A stretch of 64,000 nucleotides of DNA from Candidatus Methylacidiphilales bacterium. GTDB lineage: Bacteria; Verrucomicrobiota; Verrucomicrobiia; Methylacidiphilales; CAZTYG01. The stretch lies in contig JANRJG010000006.1 in assembly GCA_033875315.1 (NCBI GenBank), forward strand, positions 1-64,000. Direction: 5' to 3'. The position numbers and the translations under genes were made by a program. A model generated the notes under the pieces. The model saw only the letters and a list, made by a program, of their open reading frames with translations. It made no database searches and was not told the DNA's origin. Shown one piece after another: positions 54,028-62,794 of the stretch (positions within the stretch are counted from its first letter, which is position 1; each line of letters begins with the position of its first letter).

Positions 54028-54569
54028 GGGGAGGAGGCGGGAGGCTGGTGGTGACTGAGGATATAGGCGGCTACTTCGTTGATCTTGCGGGCCCCCAGAA
54101 CCGGGCCCCAGCTGGGCATGCCCTTGGCTTGAACCCCGTTGGTGATGGTCTGCACGATCTGGGTGGGGTTGCCGCCGTGGATCCAGGTGGCGTCAACGAG
54201 ATTGGCCCCGATGCCGCCCTGGAGGTTGGCACCATGGCAGGAGGCGCAGGTGGTGTTGAAGGTGGCCTGCCCGGCGCTGCTGGCACCGGGGTCGCGGCTC
54301 ATGGCCCATAGCTGAGTGTCGGTGAGCGGGCCGGTGGAACGGGCGGCGGCTTTGGCGGTGAGGGCGGCGAGGTTTTTGTCCAGCTTCTCCTGTGGGGTGA
54401 GGGACCCGCCGGCCCGGTGCAGGAGGAACCAGTAGGCGAGTGAGAAGATGATGGCCCCGTAGAAGGTCCAGAGCCACCAGTTGGGGAGTTTCTTGTCGAA
54501 TTCCTCGATACCGTCGTAGGTGTGGGAGCGGATGGGGTCTTCTTCGGGGGGGCGCGGGTTGGTGCTCAT
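54024..54569 (-). CDS. ccoP: cbb3 oxidase subunit III CcoP, mono-heme short form
   Basis: 181 aa versus ~290-310 for the usual di-heme CcoP. The N-terminal CcoP/FixP domain (HTYDGIEEFDKKLPNWWLWT) with its single membrane helix is intact. Only one CXXCH is present (FNTTCASCHGANLQGG), with the axial Met probably in AKGMPSWGP. One cytochrome domain has therefore been lost or never gained. Coupled to ccoQ by ATGA. Confidence 0.93.
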   Translation of the reverse strand: MSTNPRPPEEDPIRSHTYDGIEEFDKKLPNWWLWTFYGAIIFSLAYWFLLHRAGGSLTPQEKLDKNLAALTAKAAARSTGPLTDTQLWAMSRDPGASSAGQATFNTTCASCHGANLQGGIGANLVDATWIHGGNPTQIVQTITNGVQAKGMPSWGPVLGARKINEVAAYILSHHQPPASSP

Positions 54570-54748
54570 GGCTGGTTGGGGGTGCGGGGTTGGTCCGGCT
54601 CAAGGGGGAGCCGGGAGAGGCGTTCGATTTCGCGGTCAGGCGAGCGCAGGACGCGGACCACGACCGCGATGAAGACGGTGGCGATGAAGACAAAGGCCAT
54701 GGCCACCAGGAGGTGGGTCCATTCGGGGAAGGTGACGTGTTTGAACAT
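54566..54748 (-). CDS. ccoQ: cbb3 oxidase subunit IV CcoQ
   Basis: 60 aa, one membrane helix (HLLVAMAFVFIATVFIAVVV) then a charged cytoplasmic tail. Size, topology and position between ccoNO and ccoP identify it. ATG shares one base with the ccoNO stop (TGATG). Confidence 0.85.
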   Translation of the reverse strand: MFKHVTFPEWTHLLVAMAFVFIATVFIAVVVRVLRSPDREIERLSRLPLEPDQPRTPNQP

Positions 54749-57063
54749 CAGTGGGCCTTGGCTTGGGTGGCCACTTTTTCCGAATGGCCGAGTTTTTGCA
54801 GATAGGCGATGAGGGGGATGATTTCGGTCTCGGCCCGGGCGTTGACCCCGGCGGCCTGGAGGTCGGCGGTGATGGCGGCGGCTTGCTCACGGACCTGGGT
54901 TTCGATTTGATCCGGTGTCAGATCGGCGAAGGGTACACCGAGCATGCGCTGGACCCGGATCTTGGAAGGCAGTGCGGAGTAATCGGCCTTGTCCGAGAGC
55001 AACCAGGGATAGGCGGGCATGATGCTGCCGGGCGAGGTGTTCCGGGGGTTGTTCATGTGCTGGTAGTGCCAGAGATTGGGGTATTTTCCGCCGACGCGGT
55101 GGAGATCGGGGCCGGTGCGCTTGGAACCCCATTGGAAGGGGTAATCGTACATGGATTCACCGAGTTGCGAGGGTTTTCCGTAGCGCAGGGACTCGGCGAC
55201 GAAGGGCCGGACCATCTGGCTGTGGCAGTTGTAGCAGCCTTCGCGGATGTAGAGGTCGCGCCCGGCCAGTTCCAGCGGGGTGTAGGGAATCTGGCGGATG
55301 CCATCGATCTGGGTGGTGCGTTCGAGCAGGATGGTGGGAAGGATCTGGATCAGGCCGCCGGCGGCCACGGCGATGAACGTGAGGATGGTGAAAGGGAGCG
55401 AGCTGGCGAGGAGGCGGTTGTACCATTCGGCCCAGCTTTTGAGACCGCCCTCGAGCTGGATGACGGCGGCGGCGCCGACGAGGATGAGGATGGGGAAGGC
55501 GAGGAGACTGAGGCCTGCCGGTAGGAACATCCAGAGGAGGGCGGCGCCGACCAGGAGGGTGCAATAAACCACGGGGGCGTTGAGGAAGGAGCCTGCCAGG
55601 TTAAGCGAGGGTGCTTGTTCGGGTTCGACCGGGACATCAACCGAGCCATTGATCGTTTCCGCGCCGACGATGGTGCGGAGGAGGTTGTAGGCCATGAGGA
55701 GGAATCCGACGATGTAGAGGGTGCCGCCGAAGGCGCGGGTGATGAACATGGCGCGGGCGGAGAGGAGTGGGTCGAGGAAATTGGGATAAGCCAGAACCCC
55801 TTCGTCGGTGACGGCGTTGAGCATCAAGCCTTGGGAGATGCCGGAGACCCACATCGAGGCGATGTAGAGGAGGATGCCGGTCATCCCGAGCCAGAAGTGG
55901 AGGTCGGCGAGTTTGACCGAGTGGAGGGGACGGTTCCAGAGGCGTGGGGCCATCCAATAGAACATGCCGGCGGCCATGAAGCCGTTCCAACCGAGGGTGC
56001 CGCTGTGGACATGGCCGATGGTCCAGTCGGTGTAGTGGGAAAGGGCGTTGACCGACTTGATGGCCAGGAGGGGGCCTTCGAAGGTGGACATGCCGTAGAA
56101 GGTCACACCGGCGGCAAAGAATTTCAGCACGGGGTCGGTGCGCAACTTGTCCCAGGCGCCACGGAGGGTGAGGAGGCCGTTGAGCATCCCGCCCCAAGAG
56201 GGGGCCCAGAGCATGAGGCTGAAGAGCATGCCGAGGGACTGGAGCCAGACCGGGAGGGCGGTGTTGAGCAGGTGGTGGGGTCCGGCCCAGATATAGATGA
56301 AGACCAAGGACCAGAAGTGGACGACCGAGAGTCGGTAGCTGTAGACCGGGCGGCCCGCGGCCTTGGGCATGTAGTAATACATGATGCCGAGGATCGGCGT
56401 GGTGAGGAAGAAGGCGACGGCGTTGTGGCCGTACCACCACTGGACCAGCGCGTCTTGAACGCCGCCGAAGAGGGGATAGCCATGGAGCCATCCGGTGGGG
56501 ATTTGCAGGTGGTTGACGATGTAGAGCATGGCCACCGTGACGATGGTGGAAATGTAGAACCAGATGGCCACATAGAGGGTGGGCTCGCGGCGGCGGGCCA
56601 GGGTCCAGAAGAAGTTGACGCCAAAGGTGACCCACATCAACACGACCCCGATGTTGATGGGCCAGATGAGTTCGGCGTATTCCTTGCCTCGGGAGAAGCC
56701 GAGCGGGAGGGTGATGGCGGCGGCGACAATGATCAATTGCCAGCCCCAGAAGTGGAGCCAGGAGAGGAAGTTCGAGGCGAGGCGGGCTTTGACCAGACGC
56801 TGGGTCGAGTGGTAGATGCCGGCGAACATCATGTTGCCAACGAAGGCGAAGATGGCGGCGTTGGTGTGGAGCGGGCGCAAACGTCCGAAAGTCAGCCAGG
56901 AGGTGTCGAAGTTGAGGAAGTGGAAGGCGAGCTGGAAGGCGATGAAGACGCCGGCGGCCATGCCCACGACACCCCAGAAGACTGAGGCCAGCATGAACCA
57001 GCGCACAATGGTGTCATTGAATTCGATGCGCAAAGTCGAGGGTGAGGAAGTCGATTCGTTCAT
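54748..57063 (-). CDS. ccoNO: Fused cbb3 oxidase subunits I and II (CcoNO)
   Basis: 771 aa. Residues 1 to ~480 are CcoN, the heme-copper catalytic subunit: RPLHTNAAIFAFVGN, QWWYGHNAVAFFLTTP, IWAGPHHLLNTALPVWL and GHVHSGTLGWNG carry the His ligands. From ~520 follow extra helices and then CcoO, with EGCYNCHSQMVRPFVAE (first heme Cys at residue 610) and RTGPDLHRVGGKYPN. The fusion removes the usual gene boundary. ATG at 57063 starts at MNESTSSPSTLRIEFND, four bases after ccoS. Terminal oxidase of high oxygen affinity. Confidence 0.96.
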   Translation of the reverse strand: MNESTSSPSTLRIEFNDTIVRWFMLASVFWGVVGMAAGVFIAFQLAFHFLNFDTSWLTFGRLRPLHTNAAIFAFVGNMMFAGIYHSTQRLVKARLASNFLSWLHFWGWQLIIVAAAITLPLGFSRGKEYAELIWPINIGVVLMWVTFGVNFFWTLARRREPTLYVAIWFYISTIVTVAMLYIVNHLQIPTGWLHGYPLFGGVQDALVQWWYGHNAVAFFLTTPILGIMYYYMPKAAGRPVYSYRLSVVHFWSLVFIYIWAGPHHLLNTALPVWLQSLGMLFSLMLWAPSWGGMLNGLLTLRGAWDKLRTDPVLKFFAAGVTFYGMSTFEGPLLAIKSVNALSHYTDWTIGHVHSGTLGWNGFMAAGMFYWMAPRLWNRPLHSVKLADLHFWLGMTGILLYIASMWVSGISQGLMLNAVTDEGVLAYPNFLDPLLSARAMFITRAFGGTLYIVGFLLMAYNLLRTIVGAETINGSVDVPVEPEQAPSLNLAGSFLNAPVVYCTLLVGAALLWMFLPAGLSLLAFPILILVGAAAVIQLEGGLKSWAEWYNRLLASSLPFTILTFIAVAAGGLIQILPTILLERTTQIDGIRQIPYTPLELAGRDLYIREGCYNCHSQMVRPFVAESLRYGKPSQLGESMYDYPFQWGSKRTGPDLHRVGGKYPNLWHYQHMNNPRNTSPGSIMPAYPWLLSDKADYSALPSKIRVQRMLGVPFADLTPDQIETQVREQAAAITADLQAAGVNARAETEIIPLIAYLQKLGHSEKVATQAKAH

Positions 57064-57067
57064 GGTT

Positions 57068-57286
57068 TCATGGGTTATGGGTTTGGATCTGATCGGGTAA
57101 GGGAGACAGGGTGGCTGGGAGGCCGGAGGTGCTTTTTCGTCCGGAAACGGGGATTTCATCGGCCAAGGGCATCAGGCTTTCCCTCTCGGGGTTGGAAGCA
57201 CCGGAGCGCTGGCTCCAGAGAAAAGCGACCGCGAAAAAAGCCACCAAAAGGAGGCTGACGAACATCGTGAGCAACAACACATTCAT
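57068..57286 (-). CDS. ccoS: cbb3 oxidase assembly protein CcoS
   Basis: 72 aa. One N-terminal helix (LLLTMFVSLLLVAFFAVAFL) followed by WSQRSG, matching the CcoS/FixS pattern of a helix plus short tail. Here the tail is about 40 residues long, longer than usual. It is the first gene of the operon, unlike many genomes where ccoS follows ccoI. Confidence 0.82.
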   Translation of the reverse strand: MNVLLLTMFVSLLLVAFFAVAFLWSQRSGASNPERESLMPLADEIPVSGRKSTSGLPATLSPLPDQIQTHNP

Positions 57287-57299
57287 CGCGAGCTTGTGC

Positions 57300-57328
57300 G
57301 TTTTAATTCAACCATTGCTCAGATGCAA
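57300..57328 (-). promoter_or_regulatory. Candidate cco promoter with TTGC-N6-GCAA palindrome
   Basis: On the minus strand TTGCAT, 17 bp, then TAAAAC is a plausible -35/-10 pair ahead of ccoS. It overlaps the palindrome TTGCTCAGATGCAA (57315-57328), which has the 14-bp length of an FNR/CRP-type site but not the TTGAT half-site. Oxygen control is expected for cbb3 genes but is not proven by this site. Confidence 0.35.
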
Positions 57329-57528
57329 CATAAAAACTTATAGATAAGAATACTAATGATTAAGGAATATAATCTTATAGCGAACCTGCTTGCTGGAATT
57401 TTATAAACGTATCCGAAGGCAGTTTCATACAATGACCAAAATTGGGTTGTAAAAATTGTTGTTACTCATTTTGCACCAATAAGAAGACCTTTCCATTGAC
57501 CGATTGGATATCCAGTGCAAAAGTCAAG

Positions 57529-59037
57529 ATGTGGAGGGGCTTTACGCCAGACCATTTCCAATCTTCCGAAAATGATTTCGTGAGGCTTTTTCGCCCGCTT
57601 AAAAAGCTGCGGTTTTTCAAGCGCGGATTCAACATTCTACTCTTTTTCGGCTTCTTGTTCGCTCTGACTGCCGGAGCTGTTACCGTCTTTTCAATAGTGA
57701 GGACGGAAAAATCCAACCAGCTGGCGATCGGTGCCCATGAAGTGGCTGTCAGGCTCGAAAATCTCAGGTTCTCGCTGCAAATCATGAGTCTCAGCTACCG
57801 GACATATTTATTCACCCAAGATCCCGAGCTTTTGGTTCGCTTTGAGCAAGCTGCGAAGGAAAGCCGGATATGGATGCAGCAGTTGGAGTCGGATTTCCGG
57901 GATTCACCTCTGGAATCGGAACAGATGCGCAAGTTGGTTGATTTATACCGTGAACGGATGAAATTGGCTCGGGAGAGTCGTACGACCCTTGAATCCGAGG
58001 GCTTGGGTGCTCTCGCGGAAAAGATGAAAGACACAGCCAGACAGAATCTTCCTTTTTTGATGGATGAAATAGTGGCCAGATTGATTCAGGAGCAGGCCGA
58101 TTCTGTCAGGCAACATGAAAGACGGGCAAAGCGGGATTATCGGATTTCCAGCACAGCCATTTTGGCCTGCGTGGCGAGCTGTCTTGGTTTCGGATCGTGG
58201 GCGGTATTCCTGCTGAACGGAGAGGTGGCCCGCAGCGCCCAACGCACCCTCGCGGCCATGGAAGCGGAGCGTCTTGTCCAGCAAATGAATGATCAGCTGG
58301 AAAAACGCGTGCGGGAACGCACCGTGGAGTTGGAATCCGCCAACAAGGAACTTGAGGCCTTTGCTTACTCGGTGGCGCACGACCTTCGAGCCCCCCTTCG
58401 TGCCGTCAGTAGCTATGCCCATATACTCACCGAGGACTATGCTGCAAAACTGGACGCAGAAGCCATGCGCATCACAGGCGTCATCACCGGGGAGTCGCGA
58501 CGCATGGGAGTTTTGATTGATGAACTTTTGAATTTTTCCAGGATTGGCCGGCAACAGATCAATCATCAAATAGTGGATATGCGGGGTATGGCCCAGTCTG
58601 TTTTTGAAGAACAGCTGGCTGTACATGGGCGATCTGGTGTTGGATTTGACCTGGGTGATCTTCCTCCGGCAGTGGGGGACAGAATCCTCCTGAGGCAGGT
58701 GTGGTCCAATTTGATCGATAATGCGATCAAGTACACGCGCAATAGACCAGAGGTATTGATCCGCATCAGGGGGTCGGTGTCGGACGGTTTTTTGAAGTAT
58801 GTTGTGGAAGATAACGGGGTGGGTTTTGACCCGCGCTTCACCCACAAGCTCTTCGGTGTCTTCCAGCGGTTGCACACCCTGGATGAATTCGAGGGGACGG
58901 GCGTCGGCCTGGCCATTGTGCAACGGATTGTTTCGCGCCACGGCGGACAGGTTTCGGCCGAGGGAAAGCCCGGAGTTGGCGCGGCTTTTTCTTTCACCCT
59001 ACCCCAACACCCTGATGGAAACCCCCAACATGCCTGA
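57529..59037 (+). CDS. CHASE3 sensor histidine kinase
   Basis: 502 aa from this start. Two helices (~34-56 and ~206-228) flank a ~150-aa periplasmic CHASE3-type helical sensor (SLSYRTYLFTQDPELLVRFE). No HAMP. A coiled coil leads to the HisKA H-box AYSVAHDLRAPLRAV (His284), then HATPase with LIDNAIKYTRN, VVEDNGVGFDP and EGTGVGLAIVQRIV. The start is uncertain: a TTG at 57442 would add 29 residues; I prefer ATG 57529 though neither has a Shine-Dalgarno. It overlaps the next gene by 8 bp. Confidence 0.85.
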   Translation: MWRGFTPDHFQSSENDFVRLFRPLKKLRFFKRGFNILLFFGFLFALTAGAVTVFSIVRTEKSNQLAIGAHEVAVRLENLRFSLQIMSLSYRTYLFTQDPELLVRFEQAAKESRIWMQQLESDFRDSPLESEQMRKLVDLYRERMKLARESRTTLESEGLGALAEKMKDTARQNLPFLMDEIVARLIQEQADSVRQHERRAKRDYRISSTAILACVASCLGFGSWAVFLLNGEVARSAQRTLAAMEAERLVQQMNDQLEKRVRERTVELESANKELEAFAYSVAHDLRAPLRAVSSYAHILTEDYAAKLDAEAMRITGVITGESRRMGVLIDELLNFSRIGRQQINHQIVDMRGMAQSVFEEQLAVHGRSGVGFDLGDLPPAVGDRILLRQVWSNLIDNAIKYTRNRPEVLIRIRGSVSDGFLKYVVEDNGVGFDPRFTHKLFGVFQRLHTLDEFEGTGVGLAIVQRIVSRHGGQVSAEGKPGVGAAFSFTLPQHPDGNPQHA

Positions 59038-59476
59038 TTCCAGAGAAGTCGTCGTTCTCCTCGTGGAGGACAGTCCGCAGGACGCGGAGATCACCATCCG
59101 CACCCTGAAAAAGAAAAACCTCGTGAACAGTGTGGTCCATCTCAAGGATGGGCAGGAGGCACTGGACTGGCTGTTCCAAGAAGGCCCCTACGCAGGTCGC
59201 AGCGGCCCGGTCGTGCCCAAAGTGATCTTGCTGGATCTCAAGCTCCCGAAAGTGGACGGGCTCGAGGTACTAAAAGCCATCCGTGCGGATGATCGCACCC
59301 GCCTGATCCCGGTGGTCATCATGACGTCTTCGCTCGAGGAGCGGGATCTGGTCCAGAGTTATTCCCTCGGAGTGAACAGTTACATCGTCAAGCCTGTGGA
59401 CTTTGAGAATTTTTCCGCCGCGGTCGCCGAGGCGGGACATTACTGGTTGTTGGTCAATCAAAATCCCCTGATCTGA
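59030..59476 (+). CDS. Response regulator, Rcp1-type single receiver
   Basis: 148 aa. Receiver with LLVEDSPQDAEITIRTLKKK, phosphorylation Asp in VILLDLKLPKVDGLEVL, MTSSLEERD and Lys in YIVKPVDFENF. This Rcp1-like group is usually encoded behind a sensor kinase, as here. An in-frame ATG at 59015 is an alternative start. The cognate kinase is most likely the CHASE3 protein. Confidence 0.93.
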   Translation: MPDSREVVVLLVEDSPQDAEITIRTLKKKNLVNSVVHLKDGQEALDWLFQEGPYAGRSGPVVPKVILLDLKLPKVDGLEVLKAIRADDRTRLIPVVIMTSSLEERDLVQSYSLGVNSYIVKPVDFENFSAAVAEAGHYWLLVNQNPLI

Positions 59477-59483
59477 AAGACGC

Positions 59484-62201
59484 ATGAATCCCGCTTCCCC
59501 AGATTCGCCTGTTCCGTTGCGTGTCCTGATGCTTGAGGACAACCGGGTGGATGCGGACCTGAACCGGGATTCCCTCTGCCGCGCGGGATTCGCCCCGGAG
59601 ATCAAGGTGGTGGTTAGCGGTGCGGCCTACGAGCAGGCGTTGAATGAACCCTGGGACCTCATCCTGGCGGATTACAATTTACCGGATTATGACGGGCGCA
59701 TGGCCTTGGATTTCCTAACCCGGAGCGGGCGTGACGTCCCCTTCATCCTCATTTCAGGAACGCTGGGTGAAGAGCATGCCGTCGAAGCCATCCGTTCTGG
59801 TGCGGATGACTACCTCATGAAGGACCGCTTGGGCCGGTTGGGGACTGCGGTCCGGGCGGCTTTGGAAAAAAAGCGCCTGAGGAATGAAAAACGAGCCGCC
59901 GACACCGAGGCCCTGATCCAGCGGCAGATTCTGGAACAAACGGGGGAAGTGGCCGGGGTGGGCGGTTGGCGGATCGATTTGAAGGACATGCGTTTGGAAT
60001 GGACGGAGCAGACTCGCCGGATCCACGAAGTGGAGCCCGGTTATCGGCCCGACATCGATACGGCCATCGATTTTTATGCCCCAGAGGCTCGTCCGGTCAT
60101 TCGAAAGGCGGTAAATGATTGCATCCTTTACGGAACGCCATGGGATCTGGAACTCCCTCTCGTTACGGCCAAGGGACGCTCCATTTGGATAAGGGCCCAA
60201 GGCAAAGTCGTGAGGCATATGGACCACCCCATCTACCTTGTGGGTGCTTTCCAGGACATCACCCAGAGGCGTTTGCAAGAGACTCGACTCCGCCTCTTGA
60301 ACCATGCCGTTGAGAATCTCACGGATATAGTGATTGTCACGGATGCCGAGATGCTGGATGAACCAGGTCCGAAGATCGTTTTTGTCAATCCCGCCTTTGA
60401 GCGCATCTCCGGTTATACGGCCGCGGAAGCCCTTGGTCGCAGCCCGCGCATGCTCCAAGGGCAGCAGACCAGCACGTCAGAACGGAAGCGGATTCGCCAA
60501 GCCTTGGAACAAAAAGTTCCGGTCCGCGTGGAATTGATCAATTACAACAAGTCCGGTGAAACCTATTGGATTGAAATGGAAATCATTCCCTTGTTCGACC
60601 TACTTGGGAAGTGCACCCATTTTGTCGCGGTTCAGCGTGAAATCACCCAGCGCAAACAGTCGGAGACCCAAATAGCCCGGCAGGCCGCACTGATTGACAA
60701 AGCCCATGACGCCATCCTCGTGCGCGACATGGACTACAACATCCGCTTTTGGAACGCCGCGGCGGAGCGGATCTACGGATGGAAGGCCGAGGAAGTCCTT
60801 GGGCGGAGTTCCCGCGAATTGATTCCGATAGATCGGGAGGGATTCGATTTGGCCACCGAGGAACTCGTACGTGCGGGCAGTTGGAGCGGGAAAGTGAAAC
60901 ACCGGGCCAAAGACGGACGGATTTTGGATATTGATGCCAGTTGGACCCTGCTCCGTGACACGGATGGGCGCCCCGAGTCCGTTCTCGTCATCAATTCCGA
61001 CATCACCGAGCACCTCAAATTGGAACGGCAGTTCCTCCGAGCCCAGCGGATGGAGAGCATCGGAACCCTGGCGGGCGGAATCGCCCATGATCTAAACAAC
61101 ATGCTCGCCCCCATCCTCCTCTCCATCGATACGCTGAAGATAGGTGAGACCAACCCCATGCGTTTGAAGATCCTCGACACCATCCTCAACAGCACCCGGC
61201 GCGGAGCGGATATAGTCAAGCAGGTTCTGCTTTTCGGGCGCGGAGTCGAGGGTCAGCAGGTGCCGGTTCAACTTGGCCAGCTCCTGACGGAAATCCACCG
61301 GTTCGCAGTGGAAACATTCCCAAAAAACATTTCTCCCAGCGTGCGCGTGGAGGAGAAGCTCCCGTTGGTAAGGGGCGACAATACCCAACTCCACCAAGTC
61401 CTGTTGAATCTTTGTGTGAACGCCCGCGACGCCATGCCCGACGGTGGGAAGTTGGTGCTTTCTGCCAAAACCATCGTGCTCGACGAAAAAGAGACCAGTC
61501 AGTATGTGGATGCCAAGCCGGGGGTTTACGTCTTGATGGAAGTGGAGGATTCGGGGGCCGGTATACCCCCGGAGATCATCGACCGGATCTTCGATCCTTT
61601 TTTTACCACCAAGGAAATGGGCCGGGGAACAGGCCTCGGTCTTTCCACTTCCGCCGCGATCATCAAAAGCCACGAAGGATTCATGCGGGTTTACAGTGAA
61701 TTGGGCAAAGGCACGACCTTCCGGGTTTATTTGCCGGCCGTGGCGGAAAAAAACGACAAAACGCAGGAGTTCCACGCAAACATTCTTTCCCGGGGCAGGG
61801 GGGAAATGGTTTTACTCGTGGATGACGAGGTATCTGTCCGCGAAATCGCCCGGCAGACCCTCGAAGCCTTCGGATACAAGGTGCTCATGGCCCGGGATGG
61901 TGCGGAAGCGATTGCCCTCTATGCCGCGCAAAGGGAGTCGGTCGACCTGGTCCTGACCGACATGATGATGCCGGTGATGGATGGGTCGACCCTGATCCAG
62001 ATCCTGCGACGGATGAATCCCGATGTCCGCATTGTAGCCGCCAGTGGGTTGTGTTCGAATCAAGACTCCTTGAAAGCAGCCTCTTTGGGGGTGCCCCATT
62101 TCCTGCCCAAGCCTTTCACTGCGGAAGAACTTCTCGGGACCCTCCGGAAGGCTCTGGATGAGGGGCCGACTGGAAAACCCTCAGGCGATCCTGCTCCTTG
62201 A
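59484..62201 (+). CDS. Hybrid histidine kinase REC-PAS-PAS-PAS-HisKA-HATPase-REC
   Basis: 905 aa, no membrane segment. Receiver 1 (~12-128; Asp63, Lys113), PAS 1 (~150-262), PAS 2 (~272-388), PAS 3 (~400-510), HisKA with GGIAHDLNNMLAPI (His535), HATPase (LLNLCVNARDAMPDGGK; GRGTGLGLSTSAAIIKSHEG), receiver 2 (~775-890; Asp826, Lys876). PAS 2 has the LOV-like frame GRSPRMLQG, but the flavin-binding Cys position is Pro321. It starts 7 bp after the receiver gene, giving a three-gene phosphorelay set. Confidence 0.93.
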   Translation: MNPASPDSPVPLRVLMLEDNRVDADLNRDSLCRAGFAPEIKVVVSGAAYEQALNEPWDLILADYNLPDYDGRMALDFLTRSGRDVPFILISGTLGEEHAVEAIRSGADDYLMKDRLGRLGTAVRAALEKKRLRNEKRAADTEALIQRQILEQTGEVAGVGGWRIDLKDMRLEWTEQTRRIHEVEPGYRPDIDTAIDFYAPEARPVIRKAVNDCILYGTPWDLELPLVTAKGRSIWIRAQGKVVRHMDHPIYLVGAFQDITQRRLQETRLRLLNHAVENLTDIVIVTDAEMLDEPGPKIVFVNPAFERISGYTAAEALGRSPRMLQGQQTSTSERKRIRQALEQKVPVRVELINYNKSGETYWIEMEIIPLFDLLGKCTHFVAVQREITQRKQSETQIARQAALIDKAHDAILVRDMDYNIRFWNAAAERIYGWKAEEVLGRSSRELIPIDREGFDLATEELVRAGSWSGKVKHRAKDGRILDIDASWTLLRDTDGRPESVLVINSDITEHLKLERQFLRAQRMESIGTLAGGIAHDLNNMLAPILLSIDTLKIGETNPMRLKILDTILNSTRRGADIVKQVLLFGRGVEGQQVPVQLGQLLTEIHRFAVETFPKNISPSVRVEEKLPLVRGDNTQLHQVLLNLCVNARDAMPDGGKLVLSAKTIVLDEKETSQYVDAKPGVYVLMEVEDSGAGIPPEIIDRIFDPFFTTKEMGRGTGLGLSTSAAIIKSHEGFMRVYSELGKGTTFRVYLPAVAEKNDKTQEFHANILSRGRGEMVLLVDDEVSVREIARQTLEAFGYKVLMARDGAEAIALYAAQRESVDLVLTDMMMPVMDGSTLIQILRRMNPDVRIVAASGLCSNQDSLKAASLGVPHFLPKPFTAEELLGTLRKALDEGPTGKPSGDPAP

Positions 62202-62733
62202 GAGGGATCCATTCACCCGGGAGGAGCCCGGAGAGTCCATATGCCCCGATGGCAGTCCGCACCAACCGTAGGGTGGGGTGCCCGACGGCGGCGGTCATGC
62301 GTCGGACTTGGCGGTTTTTTCCCTCGTGCAGGACCAGTTCGATCCAGGCATCCGGGATGTGTTTGCGCAAACGGATGGGCGGGACCCTGGGTGGGACCAC
62401 CGGCGCAGGATCAAGCAAGCGGGCCTGGCAGGGGAGGGTTTGATGGCCGGCGATCAGTACGCCGGCAGCTAGCCTGGCCAGTGTTTCCGCGGTGGGGATG
62501 TTTTCCACTTGGGCCCAATAGGTCCGGGGGTGGGCGTGCTTGGGGTCGAGCAGGCGGGTGTTCAATCCGGGCTCATCGGAGAGGAGGAGAAGCCCCTCGG
62601 AGTCGGCGTCCAGTCGGCCTAAAGGATAAACATTTGGCGGAAGGTGGAAGTCGGCCAGCGTCCGCCAGGATGAGCCGCGTTCCGGGGTGAATTGGGACAG
62701 AACGCCGTAGGGCTTGTGGAAGGCGAGGAGCAT
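62116..62733 (-). CDS. RsuA/RluE-family pseudouridine synthase
   Basis: 205 aa. Modifies a uridine in rRNA. FHKPYGVLSQFTPE is the N-terminal signature and PLGRLDADSEGLLLLS holds the catalytic Asp; EGKNRQVRRMTAAVGHPTLR is the third motif. No S4 domain, and the size and motifs are closest to RluE (23S rRNA U2457), but the target is inferred. Its 3' end overlaps the convergent hybrid-kinase gene by 86 bp. Confidence 0.9.
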   Translation of the reverse strand: MLLAFHKPYGVLSQFTPERGSSWRTLADFHLPPNVYPLGRLDADSEGLLLLSDEPGLNTRLLDPKHAHPRTYWAQVENIPTAETLARLAAGVLIAGHQTLPCQARLLDPAPVVPPRVPPIRLRKHIPDAWIELVLHEGKNRQVRRMTAAVGHPTLRLVRTAIGAYGLSGLLPGEWIPLKEQDRLRVFQSAPHPEPSGGSREVLPQ

Positions 62734-62741
62734 GTACGAAG

Positions 62742-62769
62742 ATTTAAGTTTTAAGAATTAAGTTTTAAG
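62742..62769. repeat. AT-rich 7-bp tandem repeat, 4 units (ATTTAAG TTTTAAG AATTAAG TTTTAAG)
   Basis: Four heptamers directly upstream of the pseudouridine synthase start. The unit is the same type as at 40637-40664. Confidence 0.8.
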
Positions 62770-62794
62770 TGGTTGGCCATGAGAAGCCAGAACA

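Noticed and set aside
57315-57328. FNR box in front of the cbb3 operon
   Set aside because: The palindrome is TTGC-N6-GCAA; it lacks the TTGAT/ATCAA half-sites, so it is kept only as an unspecified candidate operator.
60400-60480. Blue-light LOV photoreceptor in the hybrid kinase
   Set aside because: The photoactive cysteine is replaced by proline, so classical LOV photochemistry is not possible.
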